This document shows positions 7,625 through 15,030 of a stretch of 64,000 nucleotides of DNA, one piece after another. Where the stretch lies: positions 1-64,000 of the forward strand of contig CAYWXH010000002.1 of assembly GCA_964462295.1 (NCBI GenBank). Direction: 5' to 3'. Source of the DNA: JALVIU01 sp964462295. Its GTDB lineage: Bacteria; Atribacterota; JALVIU01. Within the stretch, counting starts at the first letter, position 1, and every line of letters begins with the position of its first letter. The translations under genes and the position numbers were made by a program. The notes under the pieces were generated by a model. The model saw only the letters and a program-made list of their open reading frames with translations. It was not told the origin of the DNA and did not search any database.

Positions 7625-7889
7625 GGTATTCTTTGTTTAACCTATAAACAAAGGCAAGTACCTCTGCCACCGCTTCATAAAGTTCAGGTGGAATATATTC
7701 ACCTATATCTATTACTATAAGTGTTTTTACAAGGTCTGGGTCTTCATAGATCTGGACCTTGTGTTCTTTTGCTATCTCTATGATCTTCTCTGCTACTATC
7801 CCTTTGCCTTTTGCTATAACTTTAGGTGCCTTATCTTCTTGGGGTTCGTACTTTATGGCAACAGCTTCTTTTCTTTTTTCTTTTTTCAT
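7617..7889 (-). CDS. FlhB C-terminal domain-like protein (YlqH/FhlB type)
   Basis: A 90-residue soluble protein matching the cytoplasmic FlhB/YscU C-terminal domain without the membrane part: AVAIKYEPQEDKAPKVIAKG, then helices and VQIYEDPDLVKTL. The NPTH autocleavage motif of full FlhB is absent. Stand-alone versions (YlqH in Bacillus, FhlB elsewhere) may influence substrate switching of the flagellar type III apparatus. Its start overlaps the stop of the upstream FliK-like gene by four bases (ATGA), as in the ylqG-ylqH pair. Flagellar export is therefore the likely context. Confidence 0.85.
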   Translation of the reverse strand: MKKEKRKEAVAIKYEPQEDKAPKVIAKGKGIVAEKIIEIAKEHKVQIYEDPDLVKTLIVIDIGEYIPPELYEAVAEVLAFVYRLNKEYPT

Positions 7890-8812
7890 ATTTTTATATC
7901 AATCCCCTTTATGATTTTTTTATACCCTGGATCGGTTTGTTTTATATCTAAGATACCAAAATCTATACCCCTTAATGTTAAGCCGATTTTCTCAAGACCT
8001 TTTTTCAATAAGTCTATATTCTCTTCTATATATTTATTTATATTTTCTTTAGTTGTAGCTATTTCCGCATCTATCTTTTTTTTATCAAAATTCATAGCTA
8101 CTTTTATTGGGCCTATTTTGGACATATTCAGAGAAAATTCAATATATTTATGCTCTTCTTCACTAACTTTTTTCCCTTTATTTTTTTTGTATTTTAGTCT
8201 AATTTTTTGAAATGTAAGCTCCATCTTTTCATTAATGTATGGAAAGACAAAGATAAATTCATTATCTTCCCTTTTCTCTATGAGATACCCCTCAGAGAGT
8301 TCTCTTAGTATAGTTTTTATCTTATCCCTCGTTGTCTTTAGAGACCCTTCTTCTTTTTTCTGAGAGAGTTCTTCTAATAATCCCTTTAATTTTTCTTCTT
8401 TCTCTATAATATCTCTTAAGGATTCTATGTTTTTCTTGTTTATGGGGATATTGTGTTTTATAAAGGATTTTGCAATTTTTGCCTCTTCTTTATTCATTTT
8501 TGGGAAGTTTTTTATAATTTCTTTTTCAATATCTTTCTCTACAATACCTTCTTTTTTGTCTAAGAGTTTTAGTATGAGGGTATCACCTTTTACATCCTTG
8601 ATAACTACCTTTATAAGGTCTCCTTTCTTTAAAGGTACATTGGTTTTTGCTGCCACAGCCCCCTTTCCAAAATCTACTATAAGGGCATTTCCCTTTACGG
8701 CAAGTACTCTCCCCCTAAGTACTTGACCTGTTTTTATAAGTTTGGCAAGTCCAAATCTGTCGATTTTCCCTATAATATTTTCCAATAATTTTGAGGAAAT
8801 ATTTATATCCAT
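7886..8812 (-). CDS. FliK/YlqG-like flagellar hook-length control protein
   Basis: 308 residues without a signal peptide. The N-terminal third contains short beta-rich segments (GQVLRGRVLAVKGN, KKGDLIKVVI), the middle is Lys/Glu-rich and helical, and the C-terminal third (about 195-290) resembles the FliK substrate-switch domain: IEFSLNMSKIGPIKVAMNF followed by a long helix and GLTLRGIDFGI. Pairing with a ylqH-like gene supports the ylqG assignment. Usually such proteins are exported rulers; whether this one is the hook ruler or an accessory cannot be told. There is no Shine-Dalgarno before the ATG, and a promoter-like pair ends only nine bases away, suggesting leaderless translation. Confidence 0.72.
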   Translation of the reverse strand: MDINISSKLLENIIGKIDRFGLAKLIKTGQVLRGRVLAVKGNALIVDFGKGAVAAKTNVPLKKGDLIKVVIKDVKGDTLILKLLDKKEGIVEKDIEKEIIKNFPKMNKEEAKIAKSFIKHNIPINKKNIESLRDIIEKEEKLKGLLEELSQKKEEGSLKTTRDKIKTILRELSEGYLIEKREDNEFIFVFPYINEKMELTFQKIRLKYKKNKGKKVSEEEHKYIEFSLNMSKIGPIKVAMNFDKKKIDAEIATTKENINKYIEENIDLLKKGLEKIGLTLRGIDFGILDIKQTDPGYKKIIKGIDIKI

Positions 8813-8817
8813 AACTT

Positions 8818-8843
8818 TATAATTTTAGCATTTCTACCGATAT
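8818..8843 (+). promoter_or_regulatory. Sigma-28 (FliA/SigD)-type promoter upstream of flgF
   Basis: CCGATAT at 8837-8843 matches the sigma-28 -10 core, with a TATA (consensus TAAA) 15 bases upstream at 8818-8821. The 14-base word TTTCTACCGATATA recurs exactly in front of flgM, which supports a shared flagellar regulon. The flgF start lies 36 bases downstream. Confidence 0.72.
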
Positions 8844-8850
8844 AATACAA
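8822..8850 (-). promoter_or_regulatory. Candidate sigma-70-type promoter for the ylqG/ylqH-like pair
   Basis: On the minus strand TTGTAT (8850-8845), a 17-base spacer and TAAAAT (8827-8822) form a reasonable housekeeping promoter. Transcription would start near 8815, only about three bases before the ATG at 8812, which lacks an SD. It overlaps the sigma-28-like site for flgF on the other strand. Confidence 0.5.
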
Positions 8851-8878
8851 GAAAGAATAAATAAAAAAGGAGAGAAAA

Positions 8879-9625
8879 ATGATAAGGGGTTTGTACACGG
8901 CAGCATCTGGCATGATTTCACAGGAGATTTATCATGCTGCAAGAACTAATAACCTCGTAAATATTGATACTGTTGGATTCAAAGGGGATATTCCTACTTT
9001 TAAATCCTTTCTCCCTTATGAAATTGTGAGATATAATAAAAATGAATATACCCCTATAGGAAGGATGAACATGGGGTCAAAATTAGATGCAACTTATGTA
9101 GATTTTAGTGAAGGACGGATAAGGGAGACAGGAAACCCTTTGGATCTTGCAATTCATGGTAATGGTTTTTTTGTAGTGTCTTACAAAGGAGGTGAAGCTT
9201 ATACAAGGGCAGGTAATTTTACCCTTTCCAAGGATGGAGAACTTGTAACACTTGATGGTTTTAAAGTTTTAGGAGAAGGTGGTCCTATTGCAATATCTGG
9301 AAAAAATATAGAAATAGGTGAAGATGGTGCCATATATGTAGATGGGGAGCTTGTTGATAAATTAAGAATTGTAGATTTTGCCGACAGAGAAAATTTGCAA
9401 AAAATAGGATATAATCTCTTTACCTATAATGGGCGTAATAACCCCCAGACCCCAGAAAAATACACCATAAAGCAGGGGGCACTAGAGTATCCAAATGTAA
9501 ACATAGTAAAGGAGATGGTTAACCTATTGGAGGCAACAAGGATATATGAGACAAATCAAAAAATTCTGAGAATGCAAGATGAGACCCTAGGTAGGGCTAT
9601 TACGGAATTAGGTAGAGTAGGATAA
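8879..9625 (+). CDS. flgF: Flagellar basal-body rod protein FlgF
   Basis: Proximal rod component (248 residues) of the FlgF/FlgG family. It has the N-terminal rod motif IRGLYTAASGM, the variant ARTNNLVNIDTVGFKG (usual form NLANVNTTGFK), the central GNPLDLAIHGNGFF and the C-terminal coiled-coil MVNLLEATRIYETNQKIL. It is shorter than the following FlgG and lacks the full FlgG N-terminal consensus, so FlgF is the better call. Proteins of this family are exported by the flagellar type III system without a cleaved signal. ATG 8879 has SD AAGGAGAG. It is first in a run flgF-flgG-flgA-flgH-flgI-flgJ, behind a sigma-28-like promoter. Confidence 0.9.
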   Translation: MIRGLYTAASGMISQEIYHAARTNNLVNIDTVGFKGDIPTFKSFLPYEIVRYNKNEYTPIGRMNMGSKLDATYVDFSEGRIRETGNPLDLAIHGNGFFVVSYKGGEAYTRAGNFTLSKDGELVTLDGFKVLGEGGPIAISGKNIEIGEDGAIYVDGELVDKLRIVDFADRENLQKIGYNLFTYNGRNNPQTPEKYTIKQGALEYPNVNIVKEMVNLLEATRIYETNQKILRMQDETLGRAITELGRVG

Positions 9626-9724
9626 GGGCTGGACTGCTTGTCAGGGGCCTTCAAATTACTTCCGATTGAAGTAGTTTTAACTTCTACCTAATTCCTCCAG
9701 ATTATTCTACTATAATTAGGAGGG
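9604..9724 (+). promoter_or_regulatory. Structured flgF-flgG junction with alternative RNA pairings
   Basis: GGAATTAGGTAGA (9604-9616, inside the flgF 3' end) is a perfect 13-base complement of TCTACCTAATTCC (9683-9695). The latter's CCTAATT (9687-9693) can instead pair with AATTAGG (9714-9720), which covers the flgG Shine-Dalgarno AGGAGGG (9718-9724). Between the arms a 10-bp hairpin (9653-9662 with 9668-9677) closes a CGATT loop. The two pairings of the middle arm are mutually exclusive, so ribosomes finishing flgF could influence flgG translation. This is a structural reading only. Confidence 0.6.
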
Positions 9725-9731
9725 ATGTATT

Positions 9732-10520
9732 ATGATGAGATCTCTTTGGAGTGCTGCATCTGGTATGTTGAGTCAGCAACTCCATATAAATACCATATCA
9801 AATAATATAGCAAATGTTAATACAACAGGTTTTAAAAAAAATAGAGTAGATTTTGAAGACCTTATGTACCAAACTATAAGAAGGGCAGGGACACCTGTAA
9901 GTGGAGGTGCACAGATTCCTGTAAATACTGAGGTAGGCCTTGGGGTTAAGGTAGCTGCTACTCCAAAGATTTTTACCCAGGGAGATTTTATGAGAACAGG
10001 TAATCCTTTAGATATGGTAATTGAAGGGGATGGGTTTTTCCAGATCGCCTTACCAGATGGTACTACTGCTTATACAAGAGATGGGGCATTTAAGATAGAT
10101 AGTGAAGGTAGAATTGTAAATTCAAATGGTTTTATTCTCCAGCCTGAAATTACTATACCTGAAAATGCAACAGCCATTTCTATAAATGAAAGTGGAGTGG
10201 TTTCTGTGCTTACCCCTGGGGCAGAGGCCCCAACAGAGGTGGGCCAGATAGAACTTGCCCGTTTCGTAAATCCGGCTGGGCTAAGTAGTATGGGAAAGAA
10301 TTTGTTTAGGGCGACAGCTGCATCGGGAGAGGCTATTACCGGTACTGCAGGCCTTGAAGGTTTTGGCACAATAAATCAGGGTTTTTTAGAGATGTCAAAT
10401 GTTCAGATAGTAGAAGAGATGGTAAATATGATTACAGCTCAAAGGGCTTATGAGGCAAGTTCTCAATCTATAAAGACATCTGATGAGATGTTAAGGATTG
10501 CAAATACACTTATAAGATAA
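9732..10520 (+). CDS. flgG: Flagellar distal rod protein FlgG
   Basis: 262 residues, the usual FlgG length. The N-terminus MRSLWSAASGMLSQQ and NTISNNIANVNTTGFKKNR are canonical, with the central TGNPLDMVIEGDGFFQI and C-terminal IVEEMVNMITAQRAYEA. FlgG forms the distal rod that passes through the P and L rings encoded just downstream. Two tandem ATG codons (9732, 9735) follow SD AGGAGGG; either could be used. The 106-base gap after flgF holds the alternative RNA structure described separately. Confidence 0.97.
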   Translation: MMRSLWSAASGMLSQQLHINTISNNIANVNTTGFKKNRVDFEDLMYQTIRRAGTPVSGGAQIPVNTEVGLGVKVAATPKIFTQGDFMRTGNPLDMVIEGDGFFQIALPDGTTAYTRDGAFKIDSEGRIVNSNGFILQPEITIPENATAISINESGVVSVLTPGAEAPTEVGQIELARFVNPAGLSSMGKNLFRATAASGEAITGTAGLEGFGTINQGFLEMSNVQIVEEMVNMITAQRAYEASSQSIKTSDEMLRIANTLIR

Positions 10521-10521
10521 G

Positions 10522-11475
10522 ATGAAAAAAGTAACCTTTTTCTTTATACTATTATTACCTATAATATGGATTAGTTCTTTAGCCTTGGCAAGTACTACTA
10601 TAGTTCTAAAACATGAAGCTTTAGTGGATGGTAAAAATGTATATCTTGGAGATATCGCACTTTTAGAAGGAAAGTTAAGAGAAGAACTCTCAAAGATAAG
10701 GATTGTTGCATCACCTGTCCCAGGAGACAAAAGAGAAATAGAGAAAAGGTATATAATATTAAGACTTAAACAGCTGGGATATGGAGAAAATACAGTAACT
10801 GTTGGGGGCCCTGAAAAGGTAATAGTAGAAAGGGCCTTTCAAGAAATTTCAAAGAAGTTTGTTGAAGATCTTGCATTTGAAAAGATAAAAGATGTAATCC
10901 CCAAGTGGGCCAAAAGGTATGAGGTGTTTTTTGATATCCCTACTTTTTCAAAATACGCACCAACAGGGAATGTAGAGATATTCTTAGATATTCCTTCTCT
11001 TGACAAGGTAAAGGGAAGATATATCTCCTTCCCTGTTACTATTAATATAGATGGGAAAAAGTGGAAAAAGTTTTATGTAAATTGTAGATTAACATTATAT
11101 GCAGATGTTCCGGTAGCAGTAACCTCTATAAAAAGGGGGCAGAGGATAACAAAAGAGGATTATAAGATCGAAGAGAGAAAAATAGAAAGACCATCCTTTC
11201 CCTATATTAGTCCAGATGAAGTAGATGGATATGTGGCACTTAAAAATATATATACAGGTAATATAATAGATTTTACATATGTAGCGAGACCTTATCAGAT
11301 AAGAAGAGGGGAGATAGTAGATGTAGTTTTGAAAAGAGGTGCAATTACTATAATGCTTAAGGCGCAAGCCCTAGAAAATGGAAGTTATGGGGATATGATT
11401 CAACTTAAAAACTTAAAAAGTGGTAAAAAGTTTACAGGGATAGTAAAAGATTTTGGATTAGTTATTGTGAAATAA
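10522..11475 (+). CDS. flgA: Flagellar P-ring assembly chaperone FlgA
   Basis: 317 residues with a Sec signal peptide (about 1-24). The C-terminal half holds the SAF-type domain (about 190-255: VPVAVTSIKRGQRITKEDY) and the ChapFlgA region ending in GEIVDVVLKRGAITIML and GDMIQLKNLKSGK, both typical. FlgA acts in the periplasm to assemble FlgI into the P ring, implying that peptidoglycan and an outer membrane flank the rod. It begins two bases after the flgG stop with only a weak SD, so translation is likely coupled. It lies directly before flgH and flgI. Confidence 0.93.
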   Translation: MKKVTFFFILLLPIIWISSLALASTTIVLKHEALVDGKNVYLGDIALLEGKLREELSKIRIVASPVPGDKREIEKRYIILRLKQLGYGENTVTVGGPEKVIVERAFQEISKKFVEDLAFEKIKDVIPKWAKRYEVFFDIPTFSKYAPTGNVEIFLDIPSLDKVKGRYISFPVTINIDGKKWKKFYVNCRLTLYADVPVAVTSIKRGQRITKEDYKIEERKIERPSFPYISPDEVDGYVALKNIYTGNIIDFTYVARPYQIRRGEIVDVVLKRGAITIMLKAQALENGSYGDMIQLKNLKSGKKFTGIVKDFGLVIVK

Positions 11476-11488
11476 AGAGGTGAGATAT

Positions 11489-12076
11489 ATGTTAGATAAA
11501 TTAAAAAGGGTTTTTCCACTTATAATAGTTGTAATTTTTATTATGAGTAGTTTTGGATATGCAGGCTCTTTGTGGCCAAAAGATAAAAAAGACTCACTTT
11601 TTTCCGATAATAAGGCAAAAAATATAGGAGATATAGTAACTATACTAATTACGGAGAATAGTTCAACTTCTCAGAGTGTAAGCAGAAAGATTGGAAAAAA
11701 AGGTTCAATACAGGGTGGTGCAGGAACGGGAGTGCTTGATTTTATACCTGTTTGGGGATTAAATACAAGCACAACCCTAAAAGGAGGAGGGTCTGTAACA
11801 AATAATGAAGTGATCACCGCAAAGATTACGGCAAAGATAGTGGGTATACTTCCAAATGGAAATCTTAAAATAGAAGGCATAAGAAAGGTAGTTATAAATA
11901 ATGATAGTCTAGAAATTATTATCACAGGGGTAATAAGACCCCAAGATATAAGTTCAGATAACACAGTTCTTTCTACTTATATCTCTGATGCCCAAATTAG
12001 TTATAGGGGGACAGGTAGTCTCACAAATGCACAAAAAGAGGGTATATTGAGTCAAATACTTAATTGGCTTTTCTGA
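11489..12076 (+). CDS. flgH: Flagellar L-ring protein FlgH, without the usual lipobox cysteine
   Basis: 195 residues from ATG 11489, selected because GAGGTGA (11477-11483) lies 5 bases upstream; the in-frame GTG at 11480 lies within that SD. Family segments are clear: SLWPKDKKDSLFSD, NIGDIVTILITENSSTSQSV, a Gly-rich stretch, LPNGNLKIEGIRKVVINN, and GVIRPQDISSDNTV with YRGTGSL near the end. FlgH forms the L ring in the outer membrane and is normally a lipoprotein. Here the signal peptide ends FGYAG-S and has no Cys, so cleavage by signal peptidase I without lipidation is predicted. flgI follows with coupled translation. Confidence 0.93.
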   Translation: MLDKLKRVFPLIIVVIFIMSSFGYAGSLWPKDKKDSLFSDNKAKNIGDIVTILITENSSTSQSVSRKIGKKGSIQGGAGTGVLDFIPVWGLNTSTTLKGGGSVTNNEVITAKITAKIVGILPNGNLKIEGIRKVVINNDSLEIIITGVIRPQDISSDNTVLSTYISDAQISYRGTGSLTNAQKEGILSQILNWLF

Positions 12077-12086
12077 GGTGATAAAT

Positions 12087-13187
12087 ATGAAAAGAAAAAT
12101 TGTAATTATAGCTATTTGTATATTATTCCTTTTCTCAGTTTCGGCTTTTTCTTTGGAGGTAAATCTTAGAGATCTTGTTCAAATTGAAGGCATAAGAGGA
12201 AACCAGTTATATGGATTAGGTCTTGTAGTTGGATTAAATGGAACAGGAGATAAGATGAAGATTACACCCCAGATGCTTAAAAACCTTATTGCAAAGTTTA
12301 ATATAAACCCTAATGTCTCTATAAAGACAAAAAACATTGCCACTGTTATGGTAACAGCTGAACTTCCTCCTTTTGTTCGTCCTGGAGATAGGATTGATGT
12401 AACAGTCTCATCTATAGGGGATGCAAAGAGTCTTCAAGGGGGAATACTACTTCAGACTCCACTTAAAGGGGCAGATGGAAATGTTTATGTGGTAGCCCAA
12501 GGACCTGTCTCCGTAGGAGGATTTGCCTTCCAGACAGGAGGGGGTGGTGCAGGTGCCCAGAAGAATTTTCCTACAGTGGGACGTGTTGTAAATGGAGGGA
12601 TAGTAGAAAACAATGTAAAAACAGATTTTATTATAGGGGGAAAGATAAAGCTATTACTTAAAAACCCTGATTTTACTACTTCTGCAAAGATAGCAAGGGT
12701 CATAAATGAAAAGTTTAATTCCCTTTTGGCAGATGCTGTAAGTCCAGGGGAGGTAGATGTTAATATTCCATTAAAGTATAAGAGGTCTCCTGTAGAGTTT
12801 ATCTCTATATTAGAGAATCTAAAGGTAAGACCACAGGTTAAGGCTAAAATAGTGGTAAATGAAAGGACAGGAACTATTGTAATGGGAGAAGATGTAAAGA
12901 TTTCAAAAGTAGCTATTGCCCATGGGAATATTAGTGTGACTATTCAAGAAAATCAAGTGGTATCTCAGCCTCCACCCCTTTCTGGTGGAACAACACAAAC
13001 TGTAACACAGCCTACCCTTAATGTAAAAGAGAAAAAGGCTCATTTTGTAGTCCTTCCGGGGGAGGCTACCGTAAAAGACCTTGTTGATGCATTAAATGCT
13101 ATAGGGGCTACACCTCAAGATATTATATCTATCCTTCAGGCGATAAAAGAGGCAGGGGCATTACATGCAGATTTGGAGGTAATGTAA
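12087..13187 (+). CDS. flgI: Flagellar P-ring protein FlgI
   Basis: 366 residues. A signal peptide (about 1-22) precedes the diagnostic block LVQIEGIRGNQLYGLGLVVG and LNGTGDK. ERTGTIVMGEDVKIS and the conserved C-terminal TVKDLVDALNAIGATPQDII and LQAIKEAGALHADL confirm FlgI. The protein forms the ring in the peptidoglycan layer with FlgA's help. ATG 12087 is preferred over GTG 12078, because GAGGTGA overlaps that GTG and lies 5 bases before the ATG. Together with FlgH it is good evidence for a diderm envelope. Confidence 0.97.
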   Translation: MKRKIVIIAICILFLFSVSAFSLEVNLRDLVQIEGIRGNQLYGLGLVVGLNGTGDKMKITPQMLKNLIAKFNINPNVSIKTKNIATVMVTAELPPFVRPGDRIDVTVSSIGDAKSLQGGILLQTPLKGADGNVYVVAQGPVSVGGFAFQTGGGGAGAQKNFPTVGRVVNGGIVENNVKTDFIIGGKIKLLLKNPDFTTSAKIARVINEKFNSLLADAVSPGEVDVNIPLKYKRSPVEFISILENLKVRPQVKAKIVVNERTGTIVMGEDVKISKVAIAHGNISVTIQENQVVSQPPPLSGGTTQTVTQPTLNVKEKKAHFVVLPGEATVKDLVDALNAIGATPQDIISILQAIKEAGALHADLEVM

Positions 13188-13188
13188 A

Positions 13189-13485
13189 ATGATACTAAAC
13201 AAGATAGAGCATAAACCAATTTTTTTAGGAGAACATAAGAAGAGTTTAAAGGAGAAGAAAGAAGAACTAAAAAAGGCTTGTGAAGATTTTGAATCTATCT
13301 TTATAAATGAAATGTTTAAAGAAATGCGAAAAACCTCTTTTGGTAATGGTATTATCCAAAAGACACAAGAATATAAGCTTTGGGAAGATATGCTTTATCA
13401 AAAGGTTTCAAAAGAGATGGCAGAGAGTGGAGGAATAGGTCTTTCTAAACTATTATATAAGCAATTGGAAAGGGGGTTAAGATAG
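13189..13485 (+). CDS. flgJ: FlgJ N-terminal (rod-binding) domain protein
   Basis: 98 residues equal to the rod-capping half of FlgJ only: KKACEDFESIFINEMFKEMRK, then a linker and YKLWEDMLYQKVSKEMA...GGIGLSKLLYKQL. In Proteobacteria this domain is fused to a muramidase; here a separate lytic transglycosylase gene follows immediately, so the two jobs are split. It has no signal peptide, as expected for export through the flagellar apparatus. SD GGAGG is inside the flgI end, one base before ATG 13189 begins its spacer; coupling with flgI is likely. Confidence 0.88.
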   Translation: MILNKIEHKPIFLGEHKKSLKEKKEELKKACEDFESIFINEMFKEMRKTSFGNGIIQKTQEYKLWEDMLYQKVSKEMAESGGIGLSKLLYKQLERGLR

Positions 13486-14172
13486 GTGAATATAGACAGG
13501 AAGGAGGCCTGGCTTAGGGCACGTCCAGAGCTTTGGAATCTCCTTCAAAAGGTTAGGGAAAGTAGCGTTAAAGAGAAAGTATTGAGCTCTCCCCATAGTC
13601 CAAACCCTGCTAAAGAAACGGCAAGAGAAATAGAAAGTATAGTAGAAATTAGGGATGAGCATGTAAAGGAAGAATTTTCTCAGGTTCTAAATGAAATTAA
13701 GGAAAAGGTAAATGCCAATATTAATAAGAGCTTTCCTAATGGACAGATAATATCTTATAAAAAAGAACTAAAAGATGCAAAATCTATAGAAGACCTTATT
13801 GTTCGTCTATCTAAAAAACATGGAATAGATCCTGCACTTGTAAAGGCAGTTGTAAAGGTGGAATCGAATTTTAATCCTAAGGCGACCTCTTCGGTAGGGG
13901 CAAAGGGACTTATGCAGATTATGCCAGACACTGCCAAAGATCTAGGCATAAAAGACCTCTATGACCCAAAAGACAATTTAGAAGGTGGAATAAAATATTT
14001 AAAAAGACTTCTTAAGAAGTATGACAATGATATTTCTCTTGCCCTTGCAGCATACAATGCAGGGCCTGGGAATGTGGATAAACATAATGGGGTCCCTCCT
14101 TTTAAAGAGACAAGAAATTATGTAAGAAAGGTCTTAAAAGCATATACAAAATATGCACAAAAAACATTTTAA
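13486..14172 (+). CDS. SLT-type lytic transglycosylase without signal peptide, flagellar context
   Basis: 228 residues. The C-terminal catalytic domain (about 105-225) has the SLT motif VKAVVKVESNFNP with probable catalytic Glu126, then SSVGAKGLMQIMP, LEGGIKYLKRLL and ALAAYNAGPGNV. The first 100 residues are charged and helical with no hydrophobic signal, so Sec export is unlikely. Placement right behind the FlgJ rod-binding gene suggests it is exported by the flagellar system to open peptidoglycan for the rod, replacing the GH73 domain of proteobacterial FlgJ. The start is GTG 13486, next to the preceding TAG and with GGGGGTTAAG upstream. Confidence 0.88.
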   Translation: MNIDRKEAWLRARPELWNLLQKVRESSVKEKVLSSPHSPNPAKETAREIESIVEIRDEHVKEEFSQVLNEIKEKVNANINKSFPNGQIISYKKELKDAKSIEDLIVRLSKKHGIDPALVKAVVKVESNFNPKATSSVGAKGLMQIMPDTAKDLGIKDLYDPKDNLEGGIKYLKRLLKKYDNDISLALAAYNAGPGNVDKHNGVPPFKETRNYVRKVLKAYTKYAQKTF

Positions 14173-14181
14173 TGTATGATT

Positions 14182-14209
14182 TAAAGTTTCCATCTCTTTC
14201 TACCGATAT
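14182..14209 (+). promoter_or_regulatory. Sigma-28 (FliA/SigD)-type promoter upstream of flgM
   Basis: TAAA at 14182-14185 and CCGATAT at 14203-14209 are separated by 17 bases, within one or two bases of the usual sigma-28 spacing. The core TTTCTACCGATATA is identical to that upstream of flgF. Control of flgM by the sigma factor its product inhibits is a known late-flagellar circuit. Confidence 0.78.
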
Positions 14210-14237
14210 ATTTAATGAATAAAAGGAGGTGAAAGAG

Positions 14238-14540
14238 ATGGTTATAGGGGATGGAAGAGTAGGCAATATATTAAAATCCTACTTAAATAATGTACAAAAG
14301 ACCTCTTCTAAAGTTAAAGTTACTAAGCAGGAAGAGGTAAAAGGGGATAAAATAAAGGATAAAGTGGTATTTTCATCTGAGGCAAAAGAGTTTCAAAAAA
14401 TGTTAGAAACACTTAAGAACTTGCCTGATGTAAGAGAAGATAAGGTTGCAGAATATAAAAAACTTATAGAGTCTGGTAATTATAATGTAAAGAGTGAGGA
14501 TATAGCAGATAGTATTGTAAAGTTCTTCGCTGGAGAATAA
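14238..14540 (+). CDS. flgM: Anti-sigma-28 factor FlgM
   Basis: 100 residues from ATG 14238, with SD AAAGGAGGTGA just upstream; GTG at 14229 lies inside the SD and is rejected. The sequence is short, Lys-rich and probably disordered in the first half. Its C-terminal half has the FlgM pattern: DKVVFSSEAKEFQKMLETLK, then LPDVREDKVAEYKKLIESG and a final YNVKSEDIADSIVKFF helix. FlgM holds sigma-28 inactive until the hook is complete and FlgM is secreted. It lies behind a sigma-28-like promoter and ahead of flgN-flgK-flgL, the standard late operon. Confidence 0.9.
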   Translation: MVIGDGRVGNILKSYLNNVQKTSSKVKVTKQEEVKGDKIKDKVVFSSEAKEFQKMLETLKNLPDVREDKVAEYKKLIESGNYNVKSEDIADSIVKFFAGE

Positions 14541-14541
14541 A

Positions 14542-15027
14542 ATGAATTTTGAGTACGTAAAAAAAGAACTATTTAAAATATTGGATACAGAATATAGGTT
14601 GTATTGTGAACTTGTAGAGATTTTTAAAAAGGAGCAGGATGCCCTTTTGAATGATGATATAAAACTTCTTAATACCTTAATATTTCAAGGAGAAGAGAAG
14701 ATACATAGGATAAAGTTTTTGGAAGAAAGAAGAGGAGAACTTTTAAAAGAAGGATACCCTATAACTAAATTGGGTCTTTTTATAGAAAGACTTTCTGATG
14801 AAGATGAAAAGGAACAATTTAGAAACCTAAGAGATAAATTGCTCCTTAAGATAGATGAACTCCGTCAATTAAGAGATACCAATGAATTAATTATAAATAA
14901 GACTTTGAAGTTTCTTAGATTTTATATAGACCTTTTATCAAAAGAGAGTGGTTTCTCCGTATATGGTGAGAGGGGAAGTTTAAATTTTAACAAAAAACTT
15001 ACGAATAGACTTGATGAGAAGGTGTAG
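14542..15027 (+). CDS. flgN: FlgN-like flagellar export chaperone
   Basis: 161 residues, almost entirely alpha-helical with heptad-like Leu/Ile spacing (YCELVEIFKKEQDALLNDDI, LRDKLLLKIDELRQLRDTNE). This is the FlgN/YvyG pattern of a chaperone for the hook-filament junction proteins FlgK and FlgL, whose genes follow directly. Sequence conservation in the family is low, so the call rests on helix pattern, length and position between flgM and flgK. It starts one base after the flgM stop. Confidence 0.83.
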   Translation: MNFEYVKKELFKILDTEYRLYCELVEIFKKEQDALLNDDIKLLNTLIFQGEEKIHRIKFLEERRGELLKEGYPITKLGLFIERLSDEDEKEQFRNLRDKLLLKIDELRQLRDTNELIINKTLKFLRFYIDLLSKESGFSVYGERGSLNFNKKLTNRLDEKV

Positions 15028-15030
15028 GAT

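Noticed and set aside
7761..8210. A 149-residue hydrophobic plus-strand frame
   Set aside because: Antisense to the FliK/YlqG-like and YlqH-like genes, whose motifs are clear; its Phe/Ser richness mirrors AT-rich antisense DNA.
9604..9724. The flgF-flgG inverted repeats as a rho-independent terminator
   Set aside because: No U-tract follows any of the helices; one arm lies inside flgF and another covers the flgG SD, so regulation of translation fits better.
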